A stretch of DNA of 10,934 nt, taken from Desulfotignum sp. (GTDB lineage: Bacteria; Desulfobacterota; Desulfobacteria; Desulfobacterales; Desulfobacteraceae). The stretch covers positions 1 through 10,934 of the forward strand of contig JAABRW010000393.1 in the NCBI GenBank assembly GCA_011390695.1, given 5' to 3'. Below the pieces are notes generated by a model. That model was not told where the DNA came from. It did not search any database and saw only the letters and a program-made list of their open reading frames with translations. Positions 1 through 6,854 of the stretch are shown here, piece after piece; the stretch's first letter is position 1, and each line of letters opens with the position of its first letter. Position numbers and translations under genes: made by a program.

Positions 1-840
1 GGTATTCAGCTCCTGGTTCACCCGGTCAAAGACCTGGATGCCCCGGTAACGCACCGCTGATCCCATGCCCGCCAGGGTGGCGCCCGCCATGAACATCTCC
101 ACGGCATCCTCACCCTTGGAGATGCCGCCCAATCCGATGATGGGAATGGACACGGCAGTGAAAATATCATACACGCACCGCACCGCAATGGGTTTGATCA
201 TGGGACCGGACAGCCCCCCTTTTTTGAATGCCAGCACCGGCATTTTTGCTTCGATGTCTATGACCATGCCGGGGCCGGCCGTGTTGATGGCGCAAATGGC
301 ATCTGCACCGGCATCTTCACATGCCTTTGCAATGCGGCCGATATCCGGGGCCGCCGGGGTGAGCTTGGCAATCAACGGCACATCGATCACCTTTTTCACC
401 GCTGCTGTAACAGCATGGGCCGCTTTTTCATCCACCCCGAACAGCATGCCGTGGTGATCGGAATTGGGACAGGATATGTTGATTTCGATGAAATCGGGTC
501 CCTGGTCCGATACAAACCGGGCCACTTCAACAAACTCGGTCACTGATCCGCCGTAGATGCTGGCATTGAGGGGAAAATCCCGGTCCGCCAGGGCCTGCCA
601 TTCTGCATTCATGTTGTCGAATCCGGGAGTGGGCAGGCCCACAGCATTGATCATACCGCACCCTAAGTCAATTACCGTGGGGTTTTTGTGGCCGTCCCTG
701 GGTGCCGGTCCGATGGATTTCATGGTCACAAGCCCGCACCCGGCATCGTGCACCCGGGTAAGGATATCACAGCTGTTGCCCAGGATGCCCGATGCCAGGA
801 CCAGGGGATTTTTTAATTGTTTTCCCAGAAATGAAATCAT
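1..840 (-). CDS. pyrD: Dihydroorotate dehydrogenase catalytic subunit (class 1B type), 3' end outside window
   Basis: FMN enzyme that oxidises dihydroorotate to orotate in pyrimidine synthesis; cytosolic. 280 codons are visible from the ATG at 838-840, and about 25 residues of a normal ~305-residue protein are missing beyond the left edge. The TIM-barrel family pattern is clear: N-terminal KNPLVLASG, the substrate/FMN lysine in TMKSIGPAPR (Lys41), a GMINAVGLPTPG segment near 62-73, NISCPNSDHHG at 121-131 with Cys124 as the class 1 catalytic base, NTAGPG at 186-191, and the phosphate-binding IIGLGGI plus GMGSA region near 235-262. Cysteine (not serine) as the base indicates class 1. The gene starts 6 nt after the nqrF stop, with AAGG overlapping that stop codon, so it is probably the last gene seen of the nqr operon. 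Class 1B enzymes normally pair with PyrK; none is visible here. A related class 1 dihydropyrimidine dehydrogenase subunit is a less likely alternative. Confidence 0.9.
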   Translation of the reverse strand, partial: MISFLGKQLKNPLVLASGILGNSCDILTRVHDAGCGLVTMKSIGPAPRDGHKNPTVIDLGCGMINAVGLPTPGFDNMNAEWQALADRDFPLNASIYGGSVTEFVEVARFVSDQGPDFIEINISCPNSDHHGMLFGVDEKAAHAVTAAVKKVIDVPLIAKLTPAAPDIGRIAKACEDAGADAICAINTAGPGMVIDIEAKMPVLAFKKGGLSGPMIKPIAVRCVYDIFTAVSIPIIGLGGISKGEDAVEMFMAGATLAGMGSAVRYRGIQVFDRVNQELNT

Positions 841-846
841 ATTGCC

Positions 847-2061
847 TTAACTGAACTTGTCATAAAAAATCATGTCATCTTCCACCCCAAGCTCATAAAG
901 GGAATCAATAACCGCATCGATCATTGGCGGGGGACCGCACAGGTAATATTCAATTTCTGTGGGATCTTCATGGTCATTAAGATAGGAATTGATCAAATGG
1001 GTGTGGACAAACCCGGTGAGACCGGTCCAGTTGTCCTCTTTTTCCGGGCTGGAAAGGGCCACATGATAGGTGAAATTGTCGTACCGTTTTGCCAGTTCCG
1101 TGAACTCCTCATGGTAAAACATCTCCTTGACAGACCGGGCCCCGTACCAGAAGGAGATCCTGCGCCCGCTGTTGATACCTTCGAGCTGGTGAAGAATATG
1201 GCTGCGCAATGGCGCCATGCCTGCCCCGCCGCCGATAAAGCACATCTCTTTGTCCGTGTCTTTGGCCATGAAATCGCCGTAGGGACCGCTGATTTTTACC
1301 TTGTCCCCGGGTTTGAGCCCGAATATGAATGAGGATCCGAATCCGGGTGGAATGCTTTCCGTTCCCGGGGGCGGGGTGGCAATGCGCACATTGAGTTTGA
1401 CAATATTTTTTTCATGGGGAGGGTTGGCCATGGAATATGCCCGGAACCCCGGCTTGATTCCCTTGGCTGCTAGAGAGAACAAATTGTATTTTTTCCATTC
1501 ACTCACATACTTGCTGTCAATATGAAAATCCTTGAAGGTCAGTTCATATTCTGGCACATCGATCTGGATATAGGCACCCGCTTCAAATGCAATGGGTTCT
1601 TCAGGTTCCAGGACCAGTTCCTTGATAAAGGTGGAAACATTGTCATTGGACACCACGGTGGCATTTACTTTTTTGATGCCGAAAATGGATTCCGGCACCT
1701 GGATGGCCATGTCCTGCTTGACCTTAAGCTGGCAGGACAGCCGGATGTTCTCCATTTTTTCCTTTCTGGACAGATGGGCAAGCTCTGTGGGCAGAATGGC
1801 GCCGCTGCCATCAACCACCTTGCATTTGCACATGGCACAGGACCCGGAACCGCCGCAGGCAGAAGGCAGAAAAATTTCATTTTGTGACAGTGCGGACAAC
1901 AATGTGGGGTTGCCGGAAACCGTGAGGGGCTCGTCTTTGTTGTCGTTGATGGTAATGGTATGGCTGCCCTGGGTGGTGACTTTGGCTTCCACAAATAAAA
2001 GGACAAAGACAAGGATAATGATCACACCGGAAAATATCAACAAACTGATAAGGTAAATCAC
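847..2061 (-). CDS. nqrF: Na+-translocating NADH:quinone reductase subunit F
   Basis: NADH-oxidising entry subunit of Na+-NQR; 404 residues, close to the ~407 of characterised NqrF. An N-terminal membrane helix (about 3-24) anchors it with the rest in the cytoplasm. A plant-type ferredoxin domain follows, with [2Fe-2S] ligands Cys69, Cys75, Cys78 (CGGSGSCAMC) and Cys110. A ferredoxin-NADP reductase-like module then shows the FAD motif RAYSMA (207-212), the glycine-rich nucleotide loop IGGGAGMAP (276-284) and YLCGPPPM (373-380) near the C terminus. The strings NVRIATPPP and FWYGARS are highly typical of NqrF. The start is GTG (2059-2061), preceded at 6 nt by AAGGAG (2068-2073). It lies 18 nt after nqrE and 6 nt before pyrD. 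Related multicomponent oxygenase reductases share the domain order but not the membrane helix or the nqr neighbours. Confidence 0.97.
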   Translation of the reverse strand: MIYLISLLIFSGVIIILVFVLLFVEAKVTTQGSHTITINDNKDEPLTVSGNPTLLSALSQNEIFLPSACGGSGSCAMCKCKVVDGSGAILPTELAHLSRKEKMENIRLSCQLKVKQDMAIQVPESIFGIKKVNATVVSNDNVSTFIKELVLEPEEPIAFEAGAYIQIDVPEYELTFKDFHIDSKYVSEWKKYNLFSLAAKGIKPGFRAYSMANPPHEKNIVKLNVRIATPPPGTESIPPGFGSSFIFGLKPGDKVKISGPYGDFMAKDTDKEMCFIGGGAGMAPLRSHILHQLEGINSGRRISFWYGARSVKEMFYHEEFTELAKRYDNFTYHVALSSPEKEDNWTGLTGFVHTHLINSYLNDHEDPTEIEYYLCGPPPMIDAVIDSLYELGVEDDMIFYDKFS

Positions 2062-2079
2062 TGCATGCTCCTTGTTATA

Positions 2080-2688
2080 CTATAGGGTGATGCCTGAAAA
2101 CATCATAAAGGTCATGGCCATGAGCCCGGCTATGATCATGATAAAACCGAACCCGTCCAGCCCGGTCGGCACATCGGCATACCGTACTTTTTTGCGGATG
2201 GCGGCCATGGACACGATGGCCAGCATCCAGCCGGTACCGGATCCGGCCCCGAACACCACGGACTCAATGAATGAGTGGTTACGCTCCACCATGAACAAAG
2301 ATGTTCCCAGAATGGCACAGTTTACAGCGATCAGGGGCAAAAATACCCCCAGGCTGGCATACAGCAGCGGAGAATACCGGTCAATGACCATTTCCACCGC
2401 CTGGACAATGGCGGCGATCACCGCAATAAAGGTGATGAATTTTAAAAAACTCAAATCCATTTCCGGAAACCCGGCCCAGGCAAGGGCCCCGGGGGCCAGC
2501 ATGCCGTGGTATATCAGCCAGTTCACAGGGCTGGTAACCGTCAGCACAAAGATGACTGCAAACCCCAGACCGGTTGCGGTTTCAATGGTTTTGGATACAG
2601 CAATGAACGAACATATGCCCAAAAAATAGGCCAGCAAAATATTGCCTATGAACACGGAATTGACAAACAGACTCAGCAGATCGCCCAT
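2080..2688 (-). CDS. nqrE: Na+-translocating NADH:quinone reductase subunit E
   Basis: Integral membrane subunit, 202 residues, about six transmembrane helices, homologous to NqrD and to RnfA. NqrD and NqrE form an antiparallel pair that holds a [2Fe-2S] cluster in the middle of the membrane and passes electrons from NqrF toward NqrC. The cluster cysteines are visible in the two half-helix motifs: Cys26 in LGICSF and Cys124 in VNCAILG. The region [17 protein letters not shown] is typical of the family. The start ATG has AAGGAG 5 nt upstream, and that Shine-Dalgarno overlaps the nqrD stop codon (gap 9 nt), so translation is probably coupled. Distinguished from RnfA by its place between nqrD and nqrF and by the absence of rnfB. 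Confidence 0.96.
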   Translation of the reverse strand: MGDLLSLFVNSVFIGNILLAYFLGICSFIAVSKTIETATGLGFAVIFVLTVTSPVNWLIYHGMLAPGALAWAGFPEMDLSFLKFITFIAVIAAIVQAVEMVIDRYSPLLYASLGVFLPLIAVNCAILGTSLFMVERNHSFIESVVFGAGSGTGWMLAIVSMAAIRKKVRYADVPTGLDGFGFIMIIAGLMAMTFMMFSGITL

Positions 2689-2697
2689 GGCAGCTCC

Positions 2698-3330
2698 TTA
2701 TTTTTTTTCATGGGATATGCCGGGCAGGCTGTTTTTCAGCCAGACCAGCAGCCCGATAATGAAAAATGCCCCCGGTGCCAGTACCATGATGCCCATATCC
2801 TGGAACCCCATATCATATAAAAATTGGGGGATCACGGGAAACCCGAAAAAGTGTCCTGATCCCAGCAGTTCGCGCAAAAACGCCACAGCCACCAGGATCA
2901 TGCTGTATCCAAGGCCGTTGGCCATACCGTCCACAAAGGAATCTGCGGGATTGTTTGCCATGGCAAAAGCCTCGGCCCTGCCCAGAATAATGCAGTTGGT
3001 GATGATCAGCCCCACAAAAATGGACAATTGTTTGGATATGTCATACAAAAAGGCTTTGAGTATCTGATCGGTGACGATCACCAGGGAGGCAATGACCGTC
3101 AGTTCTACGATAATGCGGATATTGGAAGGGATCCAGTGGCGCAAAGATGAGATGATCAGGCCGGAAAAAGCGGCCACCAGGGTCAAAGCAATGCTCATGA
3201 CCACGGCGGTGGACATTTTGACGGTTACCGCCAGGGCCGAACAGATGCCCAGCACCTGGTATGCAACCGGATTCTCTCTCCAGATGCCCTTGATCAATAT
3301 TTCCTTGTAATGGGACAGATCAGTGTGCAT
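2698..3330 (-). CDS. nqrD: Na+-translocating NADH:quinone reductase subunit D
   Basis: Integral membrane partner of NqrE, homologous to RnfE, with about six transmembrane helices. With the start chosen here it has 210 residues, the usual length. Its two cluster cysteines are Cys30 (LGICSALAVT) and Cys113 (ITNCIILGRAEAFAM); AFLYDISKQLS and FLRELLGSG are strongly conserved family strings. An ATG six codons further out (3346-3348) is open in frame and would overlap nqrC by 8 nt, but it has no Shine-Dalgarno. The ATG at 3328-3330 has AAGGA (3338-3342) 7 nt upstream, which overlaps the nqrC stop codon. I therefore prefer the inner start, 10 nt after nqrC; the outer start remains possible. Confidence 0.95.
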   Translation of the reverse strand: MHTDLSHYKEILIKGIWRENPVAYQVLGICSALAVTVKMSTAVVMSIALTLVAAFSGLIISSLRHWIPSNIRIIVELTVIASLVIVTDQILKAFLYDISKQLSIFVGLIITNCIILGRAEAFAMANNPADSFVDGMANGLGYSMILVAVAFLRELLGSGHFFGFPVIPQFLYDMGFQDMGIMVLAPGAFFIIGLLVWLKNSLPGISHEKK

Positions 3331-3337
3331 ACAAATA

Positions 3338-3342
3338 TCCTT
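3338..3342 (-). promoter_or_regulatory. Shine-Dalgarno that decides the nqrD start
   Basis: AAGGA on the minus strand, 7 nt before the ATG at 3328-3330 and overlapping the TAA stop of nqrC (3341-3343). It supports the inner nqrD start over the ATG at 3346-3348, which has no such motif. Confidence 0.6.
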
Positions 3343-4084
3343 ATTCATCCAGTATGGATTCTAAATGGGTCTGGCTTCCTTTTTTCTGGCGGAAAATAAC
3401 GGAAACCGATTCATATTTTGTCAGGGTTTCCTCCAGCCCCTCACTCAGGTATCTGCCGGTGAGGGTGGCACCGGAAATGCCGTCTACATAGTGGTCCTGG
3501 AGTTTATCCGGCAGGTTTTCCACCCTGCCCTTGGCAATACCTACGGAAACCAGCTGGTTACTGGCATTCAAAATTTTTTTCCCTTTGAAATTATCCTGGA
3601 ACCAGTTGCTTTCAATCTCTCCGCCCAGGCCCGGGGTTTCTGAATGGCTGTATACGGAAAATCCGGCAACGGTTTCCCCATCCTGCTCAAATGCCAGATA
3701 TCCATGGATCTTGCCCCAAAGCCCCCGGGTGCTGATGGGAACAATATACCCCTGCACCTTCTGGTCTGTGTGAATCAGGTACAGCTGCAGGCTGCTGTCT
3801 AGAGGGGACTCCATGATCCGGCCCCTGGAATCCACATGGACCTCGCGGATATGGGTATCATAAATCTGTTTAATGTCTTCAGGCGTGGGCTTTTTGTCTT
3901 CCGGCACCAGGCCGGCAGCTTCCAGCAGATTGGTTTTTTTGTCCAGGGCCATGTTTTCCAGCTGCCGTTCCTTGAGCATGGTGGCGGCGGAGGTGATCAG
4001 CACACTGAACACCAGGGCTGTCACAAGGGCAAACAGGACCACATATATCTTACTTTTTTTAAATGACTTTTTTTTGTCAGACAT
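3341..4084 (-). CDS. nqrC: Na+-translocating NADH:quinone reductase subunit C (covalent FMN)
   Basis: Flavin subunit that passes electrons from the NqrD/NqrE cluster to NqrB; homologous to RnfG. 247 residues. A lysine-rich N terminus is followed by one membrane helix (about 13-35) and then a domain exposed on the outer face of the inner membrane. The FMN attachment motif DGISGATLT is at 201-209; Thr207 is the predicted acceptor of phosphoester-linked FMN, added by an ApbE flavin transferase. PGLGGEI (151-157) and WGKIHGYL (123-130) are family-typical. The start overlaps the nqrB stop by 8 nt and has AGAGGA 6 nt upstream, so translation is likely coupled. No apbE gene lies in the window. Confidence 0.96.
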   Translation of the reverse strand: MSDKKKSFKKSKIYVVLFALVTALVFSVLITSAATMLKERQLENMALDKKTNLLEAAGLVPEDKKPTPEDIKQIYDTHIREVHVDSRGRIMESPLDSSLQLYLIHTDQKVQGYIVPISTRGLWGKIHGYLAFEQDGETVAGFSVYSHSETPGLGGEIESNWFQDNFKGKKILNASNQLVSVGIAKGRVENLPDKLQDHYVDGISGATLTGRYLSEGLEETLTKYESVSVIFRQKKGSQTHLESILDE

Positions 4085-5237
4085 TGGGTATCCTCTTTGA
4101 AATTCTGTGTTTCATGACCAGGTGGTCCAGAAGAGGGGCAAATACGTTCATGAACAGAATGGCCAGCATAACACCTTCGGCAAAAGCCGGATTGGCCACC
4201 CGGAGGATCACGGTGAGAAACCCGATGAGAAACCCGTAAATCCACCGGCCGGGATCGGTGCCCGGGGCTGATACCGGGTCTGTGGCCATAAAGGAAACAC
4301 CGAATAAAAATCCGCCGGCACACAGATGATACAAAGGACCTGCATCTGCCCAGGTGCCTCTGGTGCCCGGCAGAAAATAAAACAGTATGGCGGTGATGAC
4401 AAGGCCGGCAATGCCGCCCAGAATGATGCGATAATTGCCGATGCGGGTGACCATGAGAAACACCGCCCCGATGAGACAGCACAGGGCCGAGGTTTCTCCG
4501 ATGCTGCCAGGTACAAATCCGAAAAACAGGTTGGACAGGGAAAATCCCTGGTCTGAGAGGGTTGAAAACAGGGTGGATCCGCCTTCTGCGTTTACTGCCA
4601 GCGCGGTTGCACCGGTGATGCCGTCCACTGCATCCGCACCTGCCACCCAGATGTTGCCGGACATGCTTACCGGGTAGGAGAAAAATACAAAAGCCCGGGC
4701 CGTCAATGCCGGGTTCAGGATGTTTCTGCCTGTGCCGCCGAAAATTTCCTTGCCGATGACCACGCCGAATGAGATACCCATTGCCACCTGCCACAAAGGG
4801 ATGGTGGGGGGGAGGGTCAGGGGAAACAGCAGGCCTGTAACCAGAAATCCCTCACTGATGGGATGGCGCCGGATGGCGGCGAACAAAATCTCCCAGAAAA
4901 ACCCCACTGCATAAGATACGATAATAATGGGCAGCACCACCCAGGCACCGGATAAAAATGCGCTCCAGAACCCCAATGTCTCTCCCCTGGCCAGACCGGA
5001 CTGATATCCGGTATTGTATATCCCGAAAAACAGCACCGGCAGCAGGGAGATTATCACAAAACTCATATACCGTTTCAGGTCCAGGTGGTCACGAATGAAG
5101 GGCCCTTGTTTGTTTTTCGGAGAAGGCAGAAAAAAAAAGGTTTTGGTGGCATCGAACAAAGGTGCCAGTTTGGCAAATTTTCCGGCATCACTGAAGTCAT
5201 ATTCCAGCAGCTCAAATATTTTTTTTAAGGGATTCAT
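4077..5237 (-). CDS. nqrB: Na+-translocating NADH:quinone reductase subunit B (covalent FMN, Na+ channel/quinone subunit)
   Basis: Largest membrane subunit, 386 residues, about ten helices, homologous to RnfD and in the urea-transporter-like fold. It accepts electrons from NqrC, carries a second covalent FMN and riboflavin, and contributes to the quinone site and the Na+ path. Visible marks: an amphipathic N-terminal segment (MNPLKKIFELLE), LKRYMS near 54-59, FGGTGRNILNPAL (166-178), the flavinylation motif DGITGATAL (205-213) with predicted FMN-Thr211, and FMATDPVSAP near 316-325. The start ATG is 12 nt after the nqrA stop. The nearest AAGGA is about 14 nt away and overlaps the nqrA terminus, so initiation may rely on coupling to nqrA. 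Confidence 0.96.
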   Translation of the reverse strand: MNPLKKIFELLEYDFSDAGKFAKLAPLFDATKTFFFLPSPKNKQGPFIRDHLDLKRYMSFVIISLLPVLFFGIYNTGYQSGLARGETLGFWSAFLSGAWVVLPIIIVSYAVGFFWEILFAAIRRHPISEGFLVTGLLFPLTLPPTIPLWQVAMGISFGVVIGKEIFGGTGRNILNPALTARAFVFFSYPVSMSGNIWVAGADAVDGITGATALAVNAEGGSTLFSTLSDQGFSLSNLFFGFVPGSIGETSALCCLIGAVFLMVTRIGNYRIILGGIAGLVITAILFYFLPGTRGTWADAGPLYHLCAGGFLFGVSFMATDPVSAPGTDPGRWIYGFLIGFLTVILRVANPAFAEGVMLAILFMNVFAPLLDHLVMKHRISKRIPNV

Positions 5238-5249
5238 GATATTGTATCG

Positions 5250-6590
5250 TTATCCTTGTTTGTCCTTGTGATGCAAATCCATACCTTGAGATAAAATATG
5301 TGTCAGTTCGATTTTGGACGGGCAGGTGAAAGAGCACAGCCCGCACCGGCAGCAGTCCAGAAGTCCCAGTTCCAGAGCTTCTTCAATATCATCACTCACC
5401 AGGGCCTTCATGATGAAACTGGGCATCAGGTCAACGGGACAGATGCTTTCACAATAGCTGCAGTTGATGCAGGCCCTTTCTTCTCCATGCATGGTGCAGT
5501 CCATCTGCACTTTTCTGTCCAGAAGGGTCGACAGAAAGGCTTTGGATACAGTGGGCTTGTCCAGTCCCGGCCGGATAAAGCCGAACATTTCATCTGCCGG
5601 TGCATCCGGGATGATGTTCAAGGTGTTTTCAAAAAATCCCAGGTGGGTATCCGGATCCACCGTACGGCCATTGAACCGGCCCGTGGTAATAAGGCTGCCC
5701 AAAGGAAAACTGCCGGCCATAAGGCGGATGGGAGACCCCTGCCGGGTGATCATATGGGGTTTTTTGTCATTGCCTTTGGTTACGGTGACCATGGTGTCCA
5801 CCGGATATTTTCCGGTTTCAAGAAATTGTGCCATGCGCACCAGGCCCTGGATATCGATATACCAAGCTGCGTTTTCCTTTGCTTGTTTTTTGATGTGATA
5901 CAAAAGTGCCCCTGGCTCCCAGGCAGGATAGATATCCGGCACCTCATGGGTGATCAGATGCGTTACCGGTGCCAGAAGTTGCAGGGAATCTGTCCGGGCC
6001 GCAACAATCACCCGGTCTGAAAATTGTTTGAGCACGGACAACCCGAATTCAAACTGCCGGATATTGTCCCGGAGCACCAGACCCGGATGGGGGGAGAATA
6101 TGTCGTTGCCGTTGAGACAGACAATGATTAGAGGCGGCGCTGTTTCGCTGTCTGCGGTGTCTCTGGCCGGCAGCTGCCGCAGGGTCTGCCACAGGCCGCC
6201 TTGTTTGAGGCGATGAATCAGATCCTGTTTGGGCAACTGATTCAGGTGGCCGGCAGAAACCGGATCAAATTGTATAAAATCATCCATGGCTTCCAGGGCC
6301 ACCACCACTTCCAATAAACGCCGGCGTTTTCCGAACACAATTTTTTTCACCGTGCCGGTACCCGGGGAGACATATTGGATGCTGGTATCCCGTTTGTCAC
6401 AGAACAGCGGCTGACCGGTTTTGACTGAATCATTTTCTTTGACAAGCAGTTTGGGCCGAATATGGGCAATGTCCCGGGCAGATACCCCAACGGTGGCAGG
6501 TCTGGGAAGCCTTATGACACTGGTGTCGGGCATGCCGGCCAGTTTCAGTGTAAATCCTTTGGAAAGGGTGATTTTTTCCATGTGATTCAT
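5250..6590 (-). CDS. nqrA: Na+-translocating NADH:quinone reductase subunit A with two C-terminal [4Fe-4S] motifs
   Basis: Peripheral cytoplasmic subunit at the quinone end of the complex, homologous to RnfC; 446 residues, the usual NqrA length. NqrA identity rests on the N-terminal barrel-sandwich region (KGFTLKLAGMP), GGLWQTLRQLP (131-141), HLGFFENTLNIIP and MFGFIRPGLDKPTVSKAFLS (335-354), and on the lack of the glycine-rich GGxGFPT nucleotide loop typical of RnfC. Unusually, the C terminus carries two full ferredoxin-type motifs: Cys374-x2-Cys377-x2-Cys380-x3-Cys384-Pro and Cys413-x2-Cys416-x2-Cys419-x3-Cys423-Pro, with an extra Cys414. From memory, Vibrio NqrA aligns here but retains only the last two cysteines. 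First gene of the operon. The start ATG has a weak GGA four bases upstream; Met4 (6579-6581) is an alternative start. Confidence 0.94.
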   Translation of the reverse strand: MNHMEKITLSKGFTLKLAGMPDTSVIRLPRPATVGVSARDIAHIRPKLLVKENDSVKTGQPLFCDKRDTSIQYVSPGTGTVKKIVFGKRRRLLEVVVALEAMDDFIQFDPVSAGHLNQLPKQDLIHRLKQGGLWQTLRQLPARDTADSETAPPLIIVCLNGNDIFSPHPGLVLRDNIRQFEFGLSVLKQFSDRVIVAARTDSLQLLAPVTHLITHEVPDIYPAWEPGALLYHIKKQAKENAAWYIDIQGLVRMAQFLETGKYPVDTMVTVTKGNDKKPHMITRQGSPIRLMAGSFPLGSLITTGRFNGRTVDPDTHLGFFENTLNIIPDAPADEMFGFIRPGLDKPTVSKAFLSTLLDRKVQMDCTMHGEERACINCSYCESICPVDLMPSFIMKALVSDDIEEALELGLLDCCRCGLCSFTCPSKIELTHILSQGMDLHHKDKQG

Positions 6591-6650
6591 AATTTCCGTG
6601 TTTATGCAGTTGATTCTGCCTGTTTTACTGGTATTGCCCGGCAGAAATAC

Positions 6651-6678
6651 AGTCTACCAAATCTTTTTTGAATATCAA
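6651..6678 (-). promoter_or_regulatory. Candidate sigma70-type promoter of the nqr-pyrD operon
   Basis: Minus-strand TTGATA (-35, 6673-6678), 16-nt spacer, TAGACT (-10, 6651-6656) preceded by TG one base upstream (extended -10). It lies about 60 nt before the nqrA ATG. The match to consensus is moderate. Confidence 0.4.
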
Positions 6679-6777
6679 TACAAAAAACATTGCTTACTTT
6701 ACCACAAAGGGTCTGGGGCAGCAATTCAAAAACGCATGCTGCATCGGACCGAATTGTATGAATGCCGTTTTTTAACC

Positions 6778-6804
6778 TTGATTTTCCAGCCCGGTTTATA
6801 TAGT
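6778..6804 (+). promoter_or_regulatory. Candidate promoter of the small gene at 6855
   Basis: TTGATT (6778-6783), 15-nt spacer, TATAGT (6799-6804) inside a TTTATATAGT run, about 50 nt before the ATG. The spacer is short, so the assignment is weak. The leader would contain AAGGA (6838-6842) and GGTGA (6846-6850). Confidence 0.3.
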
Positions 6805-6854
6805 AAGGAAGACGCAGTCCATGGAAAACCGGATAACAAGGATTTGGTGACCCG

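Larger units (their letters stand above)
6591..6854. other. Divergent intergenic region between nqrA and a small plus-strand gene
   Basis: 264 nt, AT-richer than its flanks. It contains a candidate nqr promoter, a 7-bp inverted repeat (TTCTGCC 6614-6620 / GGCAGAA 6640-6646) in the predicted nqr leader, two overlapping alternative stems at 6722-6772 and a candidate rightward promoter. An open frame crosses it from 6598 to 6858 but looks non-coding. I see no recognisable RNA family. Confidence 0.6.

Noticed and set aside
4021..4794. A 257-codon minus-strand frame overlapping nqrB and nqrC
   Set aside because: Out-of-frame shadow of nqrB, rich in Arg, His and Gly, with no ribosome site; nqrB and nqrC are unmistakable.
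5298..6020. A 240-codon plus-strand frame opposite nqrA
   Set aside because: It is the antisense shadow of a certain gene, lacks a ribosome site and has low-complexity composition unlike a real protein.
847..6590. Possibility that the operon is Rnf rather than Nqr, suggested by the Fe-S motifs in the first gene
   Set aside because: No rnfB is present, an NqrF with FAD and [2Fe-2S] domains is, and the first gene has NqrA-specific sequence with no RnfC GGxGFPT loop. Gene order A-B-C-D-E-F is that of nqr.
6821..6850. Nine-codon leader frame (MENRITRIW) just before the small gene
   Set aside because: It has an AAGGA upstream at 11 nt, but no repeated regulatory codons and no clear attenuator follow. 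Too short to support.
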